6,239 bases of DNA from Sulfurovum sp. (GCA_027083995.1 JALWME010000049.1:1-6239); one strand, 5' to 3'. Positions 1-5,653 are shown, counted from the first letter of the stretch. A program made the numbers and translations. The notes: generated by a model not told the origin, from the sequence alone.

Positions 1-78
1 AAGTTCTTCTGCCATAGAAAGAAGTTCTGCATCTATATTGCCTTGGTTGTCAAAGGGTAACAAAGGGGTAAAATCCAA
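1..78 (-). CDS. N-terminus of an unidentified protein (partial, runs off left edge)
   Basis: Twenty-six codons are visible, beginning with the residues MDFTPLLPFDNQGNID. The start I choose is a TTG at 78-76. It sits 6 nt after a good Shine-Dalgarno sequence, AAGGAG (90-85), and about 15 nt after the likely transcription start of a strong extended -10 promoter. The frame stays open to the window edge. The next possible start is an ATG at codon 22, which has no comparable ribosome binding site. There is no signal peptide or membrane segment in the visible part, so the product is probably cytoplasmic. I do not recognise the family from so short a piece. It is separated from the cytochrome gene upstream by 191 bp containing direct repeats and its own promoter, so it is probably a separate transcription unit. 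Confidence 0.7.
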   Translation of the reverse strand, partial: MDFTPLLPFDNQGNIDAELLSMAEEL

Positions 79-99
79 AACAAACTCCTTTTTTAGACT

Positions 100-108
100 A
101 TTATAGCA
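100..108 (-). promoter_or_regulatory. Extended -10 promoter of the left-edge gene
   Basis: The minus strand reads TGCTATAAT at 108-100: a perfect TATAAT hexamer preceded by TG at the extended -10 spacing. The predicted transcription start is near 93, leaving a leader of about 15 nt that contains the AAGGAG ribosome binding site. No good -35 hexamer is visible. The -35 region is instead occupied by the first copy of the direct repeat at 115-141. Confidence 0.7.
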
Positions 109-114
109 TAAAAA

Positions 115-141
115 TGCGGATTTATTTACAGATATATTTAT
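115..141. repeat. Imperfect direct repeat, copy 1 (27 nt), operator-like
   Basis: The plus strand begins with TGCGGATTTATTT and continues with a degenerate second unit, ACAGATATATTTAT. About 24 of 27 positions match the copy at 204-229 if one gap is allowed. The copy is itself close to a tandem of two 12-14-nt half units. It covers about -22 to -48 relative to the predicted transcription start of the left-edge gene, where a repressor or activator would act. This layout resembles the tandem direct-repeat sites of OmpR-family regulators, but which protein binds is unknown. Confidence 0.6.
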
Positions 142-181
142 CTAAGATAATACATTTATACAGTACTAGTAACCCTAAAAT

Positions 182-192
182 AGATATATTTA
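182..192. repeat. Second occurrence of the AGATATATTTA half unit
   Basis: The 11-mer AGATATATTTA at 182-192 is identical to positions 130-140 in repeat copy 1. It lies between the two longer copies, in the same orientation. The sequence is very AT-rich, so this match alone is weaker evidence than the longer repeat pair. Confidence 0.4.
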
Positions 193-203
193 GCAAAAAA
201 TAT

Positions 204-229
204 TGCGGATTTATTTGCGGATTATTTAT
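204..229. repeat. Imperfect direct repeat, copy 2 (26 nt), operator-like
   Basis: TGCGGATTTATTT is repeated exactly from copy 1, then followed directly by GCGGATTATTTAT, so the GCGGAT core occurs twice here. The start-to-start distance to copy 1 is 89 bp. It lies between the end of the cytochrome-LTxxQ gene and the left-edge gene. No coding sequence covers it. The rest of the 79-269 gap holds only AT-rich sequence, the promoter near 100 and the small hairpin at 250-266. Confidence 0.6.
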
Positions 230-249
230 TTTATCTTATTTTTACACAT

Positions 250-266
250 TAAAGTTCCAAACTTTA
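250..266 (-). terminator. Small hairpin after the cytochrome operon, weak terminator candidate
   Basis: A perfect 7-bp stem with a 3-nt loop (TAAAGTT, TGG, AACTTTA on the minus strand) begins 3 nt after the stop codon of the last cytochrome gene. The stem is AT-rich and no T-run follows it on the minus strand, so it is not a good intrinsic terminator. Its position is the only argument for a termination or mRNA-end role. Confidence 0.3.
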
Positions 267-269
267 CAA

Positions 270-1046
270 CTACTCCCAAAATGGAAGTAAAAATGCTACC
301 TGCTCTTCAGATAGGATTGCTGTAGTTTGGGCAATACATTTAAGATGTACTCTGCTTGCTTCCAATTTAAGTTTTGCTATCTCTTCTAGGTTTTTATATA
401 CACTTTTAGGCTCTTCTCTGTCTATCATCGCTTCAGCCACTTCAGCTTCAAGTAGTTTAAGTTTCTGTTTTATTTTCTTCACCACACCTAATGTCTCCTT
501 GCGTACCACCAAAAGCTTCTCTTTTTGTTCTGGTGTCAAGCCTAGCTTTGCTTTGTCCCAGTTTTGTATAAGCAGTTTGGTCATATGTGGTAAACCATCA
601 GAATTTACAAGAAATGGAGAACCCTTTAATGCATTGATCTTATCATTTTTTTGCATCTCTTTAATCATGGCTTTAAAAGATTGATGTGGATATTTTTCCA
701 GCATCTCTGTAGCGATGAGTGCTAATTCTTCTTTTGTTACCTTCCCTTTTTGAGAAGGCATCACACCAAATTTTGCTACTTTATTTGATTCACAAACAGA
801 TTTTGAAGCATCAGGGTTGAAGACATAGTCAGATATAAATGCTTTTTTCTCTTTCTCATCCTCCATTGCCAGATTGATATGAAAAACCACAGCATCCATA
901 GCTGGGGCTTTGAGTGTAGGTATCTGGTGAAACTCTGGAGCTTCAAGCATATGGCATGATGCACATTTTTTTTCCAGGAGTTCAGCACCTGTTGATGCCA
1001 ACACAAGTGTTGAAGCTGTTACTAAAAGTAAAAGTGTGTTTTTCAT
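270..1046 (-). CDS. Exported monoheme cytochrome c fused to a Spy/CpxP-like LTxxQ domain
   Basis: A 258-residue periplasmic protein. The start is the ATG at 1046-1044, 6 nt after the ribosome binding site AAGGAA (1058-1053). An in-frame ATG 8 codons earlier lacks such a site and would spoil the signal peptide. Residues 1-19 or so form a Sec signal peptide. The heme site is CASCH (Cys28, Cys31, His32), and Met96 in FGVMPSQ is the probable distal ligand. From about 145 to the end the protein changes character: charged, helical, with LTPEQ at 170-174 and LSEEQ at 245-249, preceded by LPHMTKLLIQNWD. That pair, about 75 residues apart, is the signature of Spy, CpxP and ZraP-like periplasmic proteins, which act as chaperones or sense metals and envelope stress. 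Cys85 and Cys237 lie outside the heme motif. The cytochrome half resembles the upstream 116-aa cytochrome. It is probably the last gene of the regulator/kinase operon, 51 bp downstream. A redox or metal sensing role is inference. Confidence 0.85.
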   Translation of the reverse strand: MKNTLLLLVTASTLVLASTGAELLEKKCASCHMLEAPEFHQIPTLKAPAMDAVVFHINLAMEDEKEKKAFISDYVFNPDASKSVCESNKVAKFGVMPSQKGKVTKEELALIATEMLEKYPHQSFKAMIKEMQKNDKINALKGSPFLVNSDGLPHMTKLLIQNWDKAKLGLTPEQKEKLLVVRKETLGVVKKIKQKLKLLEAEVAEAMIDREEPKSVYKNLEEIAKLKLEASRVHLKCIAQTTAILSEEQVAFLLPFWE

Positions 1047-1097
1047 AGTAAATTCCTTTTTTGTCAGCATAACATATTGGTGTTAACCCAGTGTGAA

Positions 1098-1448
1098 TTA
1101 CGGTAATACTAACTTTTTCTTCACATCAAACATCTCAATAAAACTACTGATATTTTCTCTAAGTTCAGATTCACTAAAATCCAAAGACGGCTTCATAGGA
1201 AACTTCAAAAAAAACTGTGTAGGCATGATGGATTTAGACTTTTTTGGTCTTATAAGATAACTTAACATCGCTTCTGTCATAGCCTCTTTTGTACTATACT
1301 TCATTAAGTAGCGTCTATAGATGAGTTCTGAAGGTATCTGCTGTTTTGTATGGCAGGAAAGACAACTATTTTGCAGTATCACCTCTTCTGATTCCTGTGC
1401 ATATATTTCCAGCCAAAAAAGTGACACCAAAAGTATTATTTTTCCCAT
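1098..1448 (-). CDS. Small exported monoheme cytochrome c
   Basis: A 116-residue protein with a short signal peptide (about residues 1-17, ending near YAQ) and one heme motif, CLSCH (Cys29, Cys32, His33). Met75 or, more likely from comparison with the next gene, Met85 in KFPMKPS would be the distal ligand. The C-terminal helix rich in Glu and Phe after it is typical of a class I cytochrome c. The ATG at 1448-1446 has a GGAGGT site 9 nt upstream (1463-1458). It starts inside the end of the kinase gene, a 13-nt overlap in another frame, so translation is probably coupled to the kinase. The segment PxxSKS-x(8)-KF followed by a Met and Pro-Ser is shared with the cytochrome half of the downstream gene, so the two look like tandem paralogues. 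It probably carries electrons or senses redox state in the periplasm; the partner is not identifiable. Confidence 0.85.
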   Translation of the reverse strand: MGKIILLVSLFWLEIYAQESEEVILQNSCLSCHTKQQIPSELIYRRYLMKYSTKEAMTEAMLSYLIRPKKSKSIMPTQFFLKFPMKPSLDFSESELRENISSFIEMFDVKKKLVLP

Positions 1449-2596
1449 GTAATGATGACCTCCGTTCCTTTATCTGGTTGTGAATTTATGTAAAGACCAA
1501 AGCCATAAGAGTTGACAACTTGATTGACGATATCAAGCCCTATACCAAAGCCTCCCTCGGATTTGTTTGCCCGTTTAAAACGCCCAAGGATACTTGTCAA
1601 GTCCTGTTTGGCTATGCCAACCCCTGTGTCTTTCACAGCTAAAGCTTCTTTGCTGAGTTTTATACTCAATACTCCTTTAGGTTTGTTATATTTGATAGCA
1701 TTTGAGATGAGATTGTCTACTAGACGAGTGATGTCATTTTTGTCTATGTCCAGTATCACATTTGACTCTATATCCACTCTTAACTCCAATCCTTTACTCT
1801 CTGCCATCGTACTGAAATACACCATACGCTCTTGTACAAATACAGAAACATTGATAGATTCGATACGCCTGTGATACTTATGATTTAAATTCAAATATGT
1901 CAAATCATCATAGATACGTGAGAGCGTTTTGGAAGCTATCTCTATGCGTTGCAACTCCTCACTTTTTTCATACTTTCCAAAGGTTACCAGCATCTCTATG
2001 TTTGTAAGTATAGTACTAATAGGCGTATTTAGTTCATGTGTGGTGTCTTGTATAAAGTTATTCATACGTTCCATGGACTCACGCATTGGTGCAATAAACA
2101 GTTTGCCTAAAAACAGTCCTAAAAGTGTAAAAAAAAGTCCCGCTCCCAACAAAAACCACAAAATACTGTTTTGTAAGGCTACAATAGGCTCTCTATCCAA
2201 GTCTCTATATAACAACACAAAAGCAGCCCCTAGGTAGTGTGGTTCAACTTTAGTAAAGTAGTAGAGTCTCTCCTTGTCTTCTGTATACGCCTGTGGACTT
2301 AAAAGTTCTCTTTTTTTGTCAGAGCCAAAAATGTACACTTTGTTCTTATCATAGATAGCAGAGCCTATAGTAGGATGTGTCGGGTAGATAAGTGTTGGGC
2401 TAAAAGATTTGTGCAAACGTCTTAAGTCTTGCTGTATCTGCGATGCTTGAAATCTAAGAGCATCTCTTTGCTGTTCAAACAAATGGTGTTTTTGCGAAGT
2501 ATAAAATATCCATGAAGCCAGTAAAAAAAGTAAAAATGTAGAACCAAGGTAGATAAGTAAAAAACGTATAAGACTCTTTTTCTCACTTTTTAACAA
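1436..2596 (-). CDS. Membrane sensor histidine kinase with periplasmic sensor region
   Basis: A 386-residue inner-membrane kinase, partner of the regulator whose gene ends inside its start. Transmembrane helices lie at about 12-32 and 145-168. Between them is a periplasmic region of about 110 residues, perhaps a small Cache/PAS-like fold judging from YIFGSDKK and the later strand-like stretch, but this is a weak guess. The H-box is THELNTP with His187 as the phosphorylation site. The ATPase domain has an N-box (DNLISNAIKYN, 294-304), a G1 box (KDTGVGI, Asp323) and a G2 box (GGFGIGL, 348-354). Only about 19 residues separate the second membrane helix from His187, so there is no HAMP domain. 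The start codon is TTG at 2596-2594 with AGGA 7 nt upstream. An in-frame TAG lies four codons before it, and no ATG occurs before codon 171, so this start is nearly forced. It overlaps the regulator by 14 nt and the following cytochrome by 13 nt. Confidence 0.93.
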   Translation of the reverse strand: MLKSEKKSLIRFLLIYLGSTFLLFLLASWIFYTSQKHHLFEQQRDALRFQASQIQQDLRRLHKSFSPTLIYPTHPTIGSAIYDKNKVYIFGSDKKRELLSPQAYTEDKERLYYFTKVEPHYLGAAFVLLYRDLDREPIVALQNSILWFLLGAGLFFTLLGLFLGKLFIAPMRESMERMNNFIQDTTHELNTPISTILTNIEMLVTFGKYEKSEELQRIEIASKTLSRIYDDLTYLNLNHKYHRRIESINVSVFVQERMVYFSTMAESKGLELRVDIESNVILDIDKNDITRLVDNLISNAIKYNKPKGVLSIKLSKEALAVKDTGVGIAKQDLTSILGRFKRANKSEGGFGIGLDIVNQVVNSYGFGLYINSQPDKGTEVIITWEK

Positions 2597-3251
2597 ATCG
2601 GTATCCTATATTTTTAATGGTTTCTATATTGTCTTTACCTAAGAAAGTACGTACTGTTTTCACATAAGCACGCAAAGATCCTGCACTTGGTTCTTCATCA
2701 TACTCCCATAAACGTTCATTTATTTTATCATAATGTAGTAGTTCATTGGGATTCTCCAAAAAAAATGCAAGGAGTTTCAACTCTTTTGTTTTTATGGCTA
2801 CACGTTCATTATTCTTTGTTAAGATATTCTCTTTTGTATGAAACAACACACCTTCACCCAAATCTATGTTATCATCATAACTGTCATAACGGCGTCTAAG
2901 TACAGACTCTACACGTACCAACAACTCTTTGAGTGCAAAGGGTTTACGTATGTAGTCATCACAGCCAATGTCAAAGCCACGTGTGACATCTTCTACTGCG
3001 TTAAGAGAGGTAATGAAAATGGCAGGGGTTTTTACTCCTTCTTCACGCAGGGTTTGCAAAAAGTCATAGCCACTTTGATGCGGTACTTTCACATCAAGCA
3101 ACATCAAATCTATATGCTTTTCATACGCAATCTCTTCGGCTTGAAATCCATCATATGCACAATGTACCGTATAGCCCTTAAATGCCAAGAACTGTTTTAC
3201 CGTATCACTTAGCTGTTGGTCATCTTCAAGGAGTAGTATACTGGCTGTCAT
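2583..3251 (-). CDS. OmpR-family response regulator, second pair
   Basis: A 222-residue cytoplasmic transcription factor. Residues 1-118 are a receiver domain with the acidic pair Asp10-Asp11, the phosphoryl acceptor Asp53 in LLDVKVP, Thr81 and Lys103. Residues about 128-222 are a winged-helix DNA-binding domain ending in NIGYRFVKK, with the recognition helix around 190-204 (AGSLRAYVKTVR). The ATG at 3251-3249 has only a weak purine-rich stretch before it. It fits the family, since the receiver begins with ILLLEDD from residue 5. The gene overlaps the kinase by 14 nt, which pairs the two. It is similar along its whole length to the regulator at 4149-4805, including the shared TPAIFITS stretch, so the two pairs probably arose by duplication. 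Its targets cannot be read from the sequence; the downstream cytochromes and the repeats at 115-229 are candidates. Confidence 0.95.
   Translation of the reverse strand: MTASILLLEDDQQLSDTVKQFLAFKGYTVHCAYDGFQAEEIAYEKHIDLMLLDVKVPHQSGYDFLQTLREEGVKTPAIFITSLNAVEDVTRGFDIGCDDYIRKPFALKELLVRVESVLRRRYDSYDDNIDLGEGVLFHTKENILTKNNERVAIKTKELKLLAFFLENPNELLHYDKINERLWEYDEEPSAGSLRAYVKTVRTFLGKDNIETIKNIGYRFVKK
2604..2607 (-). promoter_or_regulatory. Ribosome binding site deciding the TTG start of the second kinase
   Basis: AGGA at 2607-2604 lies 7 nt before the TTG start, inside the last codons of the regulator gene. Together with the in-frame stop just upstream and the absence of a nearby ATG, it fixes the kinase start. 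Confidence 0.6.
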
Positions 3252-3285
3252 CTCTTTACTTTCATCTCATTTTTTTCGTATCCGT

Positions 3286-3291
3286 ATAATA
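3286..3291 (-). promoter_or_regulatory. Possible -10 box before the second regulator
   Basis: The 55-nt gap between the first kinase and the second regulator contains TATTAT on the minus strand (3291-3286), which would start transcription near 3279 with a leader of about 28 nt. It lacks the TG extension seen at other promoters here and has no -35 box. The gap is the longest inside the four two-component genes, so an internal promoter is plausible but weakly supported. Confidence 0.25.
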
Positions 3292-3306
3292 GAATACCTA
3301 CATGAA

Positions 3307-4152
3307 TTAAACATGAACCTTTACTAGATCCAAACAGACACTAGTACCTACATGTTTCTCTGATATAATATGAATATCAATATTTTCACTATCACAATAT
3401 GCTTTCACCAATGCCAAGCCTATCCCCTCACCCTGGCTCTTCTCGTCCCCTTTAAAATAACGCTCATGTACACGTAAAAGTTCAGATGTACTCATGCCCA
3501 TACCTCTGTCTTTTATACAGAGTGTATGTTCATGTAACTCAAGAGAAATAAGCGTCTCTTTGGAAGAGTACTTCATAGCATTGACAAGTATGTTGTCCAA
3601 CATTTGTTCAAAGCCTATCTTGTCTGCATCTATCTCATAGGGTGCAATATCTATTTCAAATGGGTTACGCTCTTGTGCTTCAAAAAAATCTACCCTCTCT
3701 TGCACGACACTCTTTAAGTCAAAACGTTCTTTTTCTATCTCCTGCATCTCTTTGGTGATGGTATATACAAGTTGTGCATACAGTTTTTTAAGCCTGGCAG
3801 AAGCATCGTCAATACGCTGTAAACGCTTAAGTAATTTCTTATCAACGACAGAATTTTTCAACATACTCGTATTGGCTTCTATCGTCGAAAGCGGTATGTT
3901 TAGTTCATGTATGATGTTTTTTGTAAGCATGGTTAAGGTGTCTTCCATCTGCTTGGAAGGTGCAAATATAAGTGCTGTCAGCACATACCCCCACCCCATT
4001 GCTACACATAAAACCAATGCCCCCGCTATAAAAAAGTTAAACTCACTCAAGTGCCAGTTTTCCAAGAACCTATACACTGCCATAAGCAATACTGTCATAG
4101 TCACCACATAAATGACAAGTGCCAAAAAAAACTCTTTACCTCTTCCTCTCAT
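3307..4152 (-). CDS. Short-loop membrane histidine kinase, first pair
   Basis: A 281-residue kinase. Two hydrophobic helices (about 8-28 and 39-61) are joined by a loop of only about 10 residues (FLENWHLSEF region), so there is no periplasmic sensor domain. It probably senses through the membrane or an accessory protein, like the short 'intramembrane-sensing' kinases. The H-box is IHELNIP with His82. The N-box is DNILVNAMKYS (186-196), the G1 box KDRGMGM (Asp215), and the G2 box GEGIGLAL (241-248). The second helix is about 21 residues from His82, leaving no room for HAMP. The ATG at 4152-4150 overlaps the regulator's TGA stop as ATGA, the classical arrangement for coupled translation, and AGGA lies 10 nt upstream. 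The H-box is close to that of the other kinase here (HELNxPxST), supporting duplication of the pair, with later loss or gain of the sensor region. The signal is unknown. Confidence 0.93.
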   Translation of the reverse strand: MRGRGKEFFLALVIYVVTMTVLLMAVYRFLENWHLSEFNFFIAGALVLCVAMGWGYVLTALIFAPSKQMEDTLTMLTKNIIHELNIPLSTIEANTSMLKNSVVDKKLLKRLQRIDDASARLKKLYAQLVYTITKEMQEIEKERFDLKSVVQERVDFFEAQERNPFEIDIAPYEIDADKIGFEQMLDNILVNAMKYSSKETLISLELHEHTLCIKDRGMGMSTSELLRVHERYFKGDEKSQGEGIGLALVKAYCDSENIDIHIISEKHVGTSVCLDLVKVHV

Positions 4153-4805
4153 GAGATTTTCATCCTATATCCTGCACCACGTATGTTTTCTATCTGCGTG
4201 GGAAAATACTTTTTGAGCTGTGCCACATACACACGTAATGCACCATCACTCGCTTCTTGGGCACTAGGCCATAACTGTGATTTTATCTGTTCTAACTGCA
4301 CGATTTCACCTTGTCCTTGTAACAATACAAAAAGCAGTGTTCTGCTTTTACTGCTCAATTCGACCTCTTCATCATCTTTGTAAAGTACTTTTCTTAAAAT
4401 ATCAAAACTATAGCTACCTATCTTTACTGTTTTTTTACGCACTTGCCTACGCAATACTGCATACACACGCAACAAAAGTTCTTCTAAATCCACAGGCTTT
4501 GTGAGATAGTCATCACCCCCTTGTGTAAACCCTTGTGTCAATGAAGCTTTATCATCTCGTGACGTGATAAATATCGCAGGGGTCATATCTCCTGCATGAC
4601 GTAGTTTTTCTAAAAGTTCAAAACCATTTTCATAAGGTAAGTTAACATCAAAGAGATACAAGTCATACTTGTTTTCATAGGTCAAATCTAAAGCAGAGTA
4701 AGGGTCTAGTACGCAGTCTACACTGAATCCTTCCTCTTCTAAGAAATCTTGCAGTGTCTCATTAAAAAGTTTATCATCTTCTAAGAGGAGTATTCTCATT
4801 GACAT
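4149..4805 (-). CDS. OmpR-family response regulator, first pair
   Basis: A 218-residue regulator. The receiver domain (about 3-118) carries Asp10-Asp11, the phosphoryl acceptor Asp53 in LFDVNLP, Thr81 and Lys103. The winged-helix output domain (about 125-218) ends in AGYRMKIS and has its recognition helix near 186-200 (SDGALRVYVAQLKK). The ATG at 4805 is chosen over the one two codons later because AGGAG lies at the ideal 6-nt distance. The gene is followed by its kinase with a 4-nt overlap. The 5' end is unusual: seven copies of a heptamer lie directly upstream and run into the Shine-Dalgarno sequence, so expression may vary with repeat number. It is separated from fabG by only 78 nt, so read-through from fabG is possible. 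The regulon is not evident. Confidence 0.95.
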   Translation of the reverse strand: MSMRILLLEDDKLFNETLQDFLEEEGFSVDCVLDPYSALDLTYENKYDLYLFDVNLPYENGFELLEKLRHAGDMTPAIFITSRDDKASLTQGFTQGGDDYLTKPVDLEELLLRVYAVLRRQVRKKTVKIGSYSFDILRKVLYKDDEEVELSSKSRTLLFVLLQGQGEIVQLEQIKSQLWPSAQEASDGALRVYVAQLKKYFPTQIENIRGAGYRMKIS

Positions 4806-4811
4806 ACTACA

Positions 4812-4816
4812 CTCCT
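4812..4816 (-). promoter_or_regulatory. Ribosome binding site abutting a heptamer tract
   Basis: AGGAG (4816-4812) is 6 nt from the regulator's ATG at 4805. Its first two bases are the last two bases of the final AAATTAG repeat unit, so the repeat tract runs straight into the Shine-Dalgarno sequence. Confidence 0.75.
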
Positions 4817-4863
4817 AATTTCTAATTTCTAATTTCTAATTTCTAATTTCTAATTTCTAATTT
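4815..4863. repeat. Heptamer tandem repeat, seven perfect copies
   Basis: CTAATTT (AAATTAG on the coding strand of the flanking genes) is repeated seven times without a mismatch over 49 nt. It fills most of the gap between fabG and the first response regulator. Perfect short tandem repeats of this kind are prone to gain or loss of units by strand slippage. The tract is not in a gene, so a change would alter the leader length or promoter spacing by multiples of 7 nt, not the reading frame. Similar intergenic heptamer repeats are known from other bacteria, usually with unclear function. Confidence 0.97.
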
Positions 4864-4869
4864 TATGTC

Positions 4870-4884
4870 ATTCACGCTGTGAAT
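4870..4884. other. Palindrome at the end of fabG
   Basis: ATTCAC-GCT-GTGAAT is a perfect inverted repeat with 6-bp arms and a 3-nt centre, overlapping the last base of the fabG stop codon. No T-run follows on the minus strand, so it is a poor intrinsic terminator. It could be a short operator or mRNA-end hairpin just upstream of the heptamer tract. The support is structural only. Confidence 0.35.
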
Positions 4885-5627
4885 TACATAAGCATCCCAC
4901 CATTTACTTTAAGTGTCTCACCTGTAATGTACGAAGCGTGGTCAGAAAGCAAAAATGCCACCGCATCTGCCACCTCACTTGGGTTACCAAATCTTCCCAT
5001 CGGTATCTTGGCTGTAAAGGCATCTTTTACCTCATCTTTAAGTACGTCTGTCATCTCTGTAGCTATAAACCCTGGTGTGATGGTATTATAACGTATGCCA
5101 GACGTTGCAGCTTCAATAGCAAAAGATTTTGTCATAGCAATAGTTCCACCCTTAGATGCCGCGTAGTTTGTCTGCCCTGTATTACCAGTCTCACCCACAA
5201 TAGACGCTATGTTTACCACAGCACCAAAACGCTTTTTACGCATCACTTTCAATGCCTCTCTACAACCAATGAATGTTGACTTGAGATTTGCATCAATCAC
5301 ATCCATAAACTGCTCACTCTTCATACGCATAGCCAAACCATCTTTTGTGATACCTGCATTGTTTACAAGGTAAGCAAGTTCCCCATCCACTTCTATAATG
5401 CTTTTTATTGCAGCCACAAAAGCCTCTTCATCACTCACATCAAAACCGATAATCTCAGCCCTGCCGCCTACTGCTTCTATATCTGCTTTTACTGCTTTGG
5501 CTTCAGCCTCACCAGAACGGAAATTAATCCACACTTTCAATCCCATAACAGCCAATCCTTTAGCTATCTGGGCACCTATCCCTCTGCTTGCACCTGTAAC
5601 AAGTACATTTGTCCCTGTAAACTTCAT
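4884..5627 (-). CDS. fabG: 3-oxoacyl-[acyl-carrier-protein] reductase
   Basis: A 247-residue cytoplasmic short-chain dehydrogenase of the usual FabG length. It reduces 3-oxoacyl-ACP to 3-hydroxyacyl-ACP with NADPH in the type II fatty acid synthesis cycle. The Rossmann cofactor motif is TGASRGIG (11-18), followed by the structural NNAG (89-92). The catalytic tetrad is Asn114, Ser142, Tyr155 and Lys159 (YAASK). The PGFI stretch (185-188) and the C-terminal ITGETLKVNGG are characteristic of FabG. The ATG at 5627-5625 has AAAGG 7 nt upstream (5639-5635), and an extended -10 promoter lies just before it. In many Campylobacterota fabG is followed by acpP and fabF; here a two-component system follows instead. 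Other short-chain dehydrogenases are possible, but the overall match to FabG is strong. Confidence 0.93.
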   Translation of the reverse strand: MKFTGTNVLVTGASRGIGAQIAKGLAVMGLKVWINFRSGEAEAKAVKADIEAVGGRAEIIGFDVSDEEAFVAAIKSIIEVDGELAYLVNNAGITKDGLAMRMKSEQFMDVIDANLKSTFIGCREALKVMRKKRFGAVVNIASIVGETGNTGQTNYAASKGGTIAMTKSFAIEAATSGIRYNTITPGFIATEMTDVLKDEVKDAFTAKIPMGRFGNPSEVADAVAFLLSDHASYITGETLKVNGGMLM

Positions 5628-5653
5628 CTAAAAACCTTTAAAATATTTGATGT

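Noticed and set aside
122..130. TTATTTACA, similar to a DnaA box, in an AT-rich repeat-bearing gap that could suggest a replication origin.
   Set aside because: It is a single imperfect match with no cluster of boxes and no dnaA or other origin-linked gene nearby.
1066..1074. TGTTATGCT on the minus strand as a promoter for the cytochrome-LTxxQ gene.
   Set aside because: The hexamer matches the consensus poorly and transcription would start at the ribosome binding site, leaving a leader of only about 13 nt. Read-through from the kinase operon is simpler.
1047..1097. Near-palindrome TGGGTTAACACCA between the two cytochrome genes.
   Set aside because: The arms match only with a one-base bulge and there is no T-run, so neither an operator nor a terminator can be claimed.
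1092..1101. TGTGAATTAC is shared with 4878-4887, in both places spanning a stop codon.
   Set aside because: A 10-mer match in an AT-rich window of this size is expected by chance, and only the copy at 4878 is part of a palindrome.
2838..3212. Open reading frame of 124 codons on the plus strand.
   Set aside because: It lies wholly antisense to a clear response regulator, has no ribosome binding site or recognisable domain, and its composition looks like a frame shadow. Other plus-strand frames over the kinases and fabG fail the same way.
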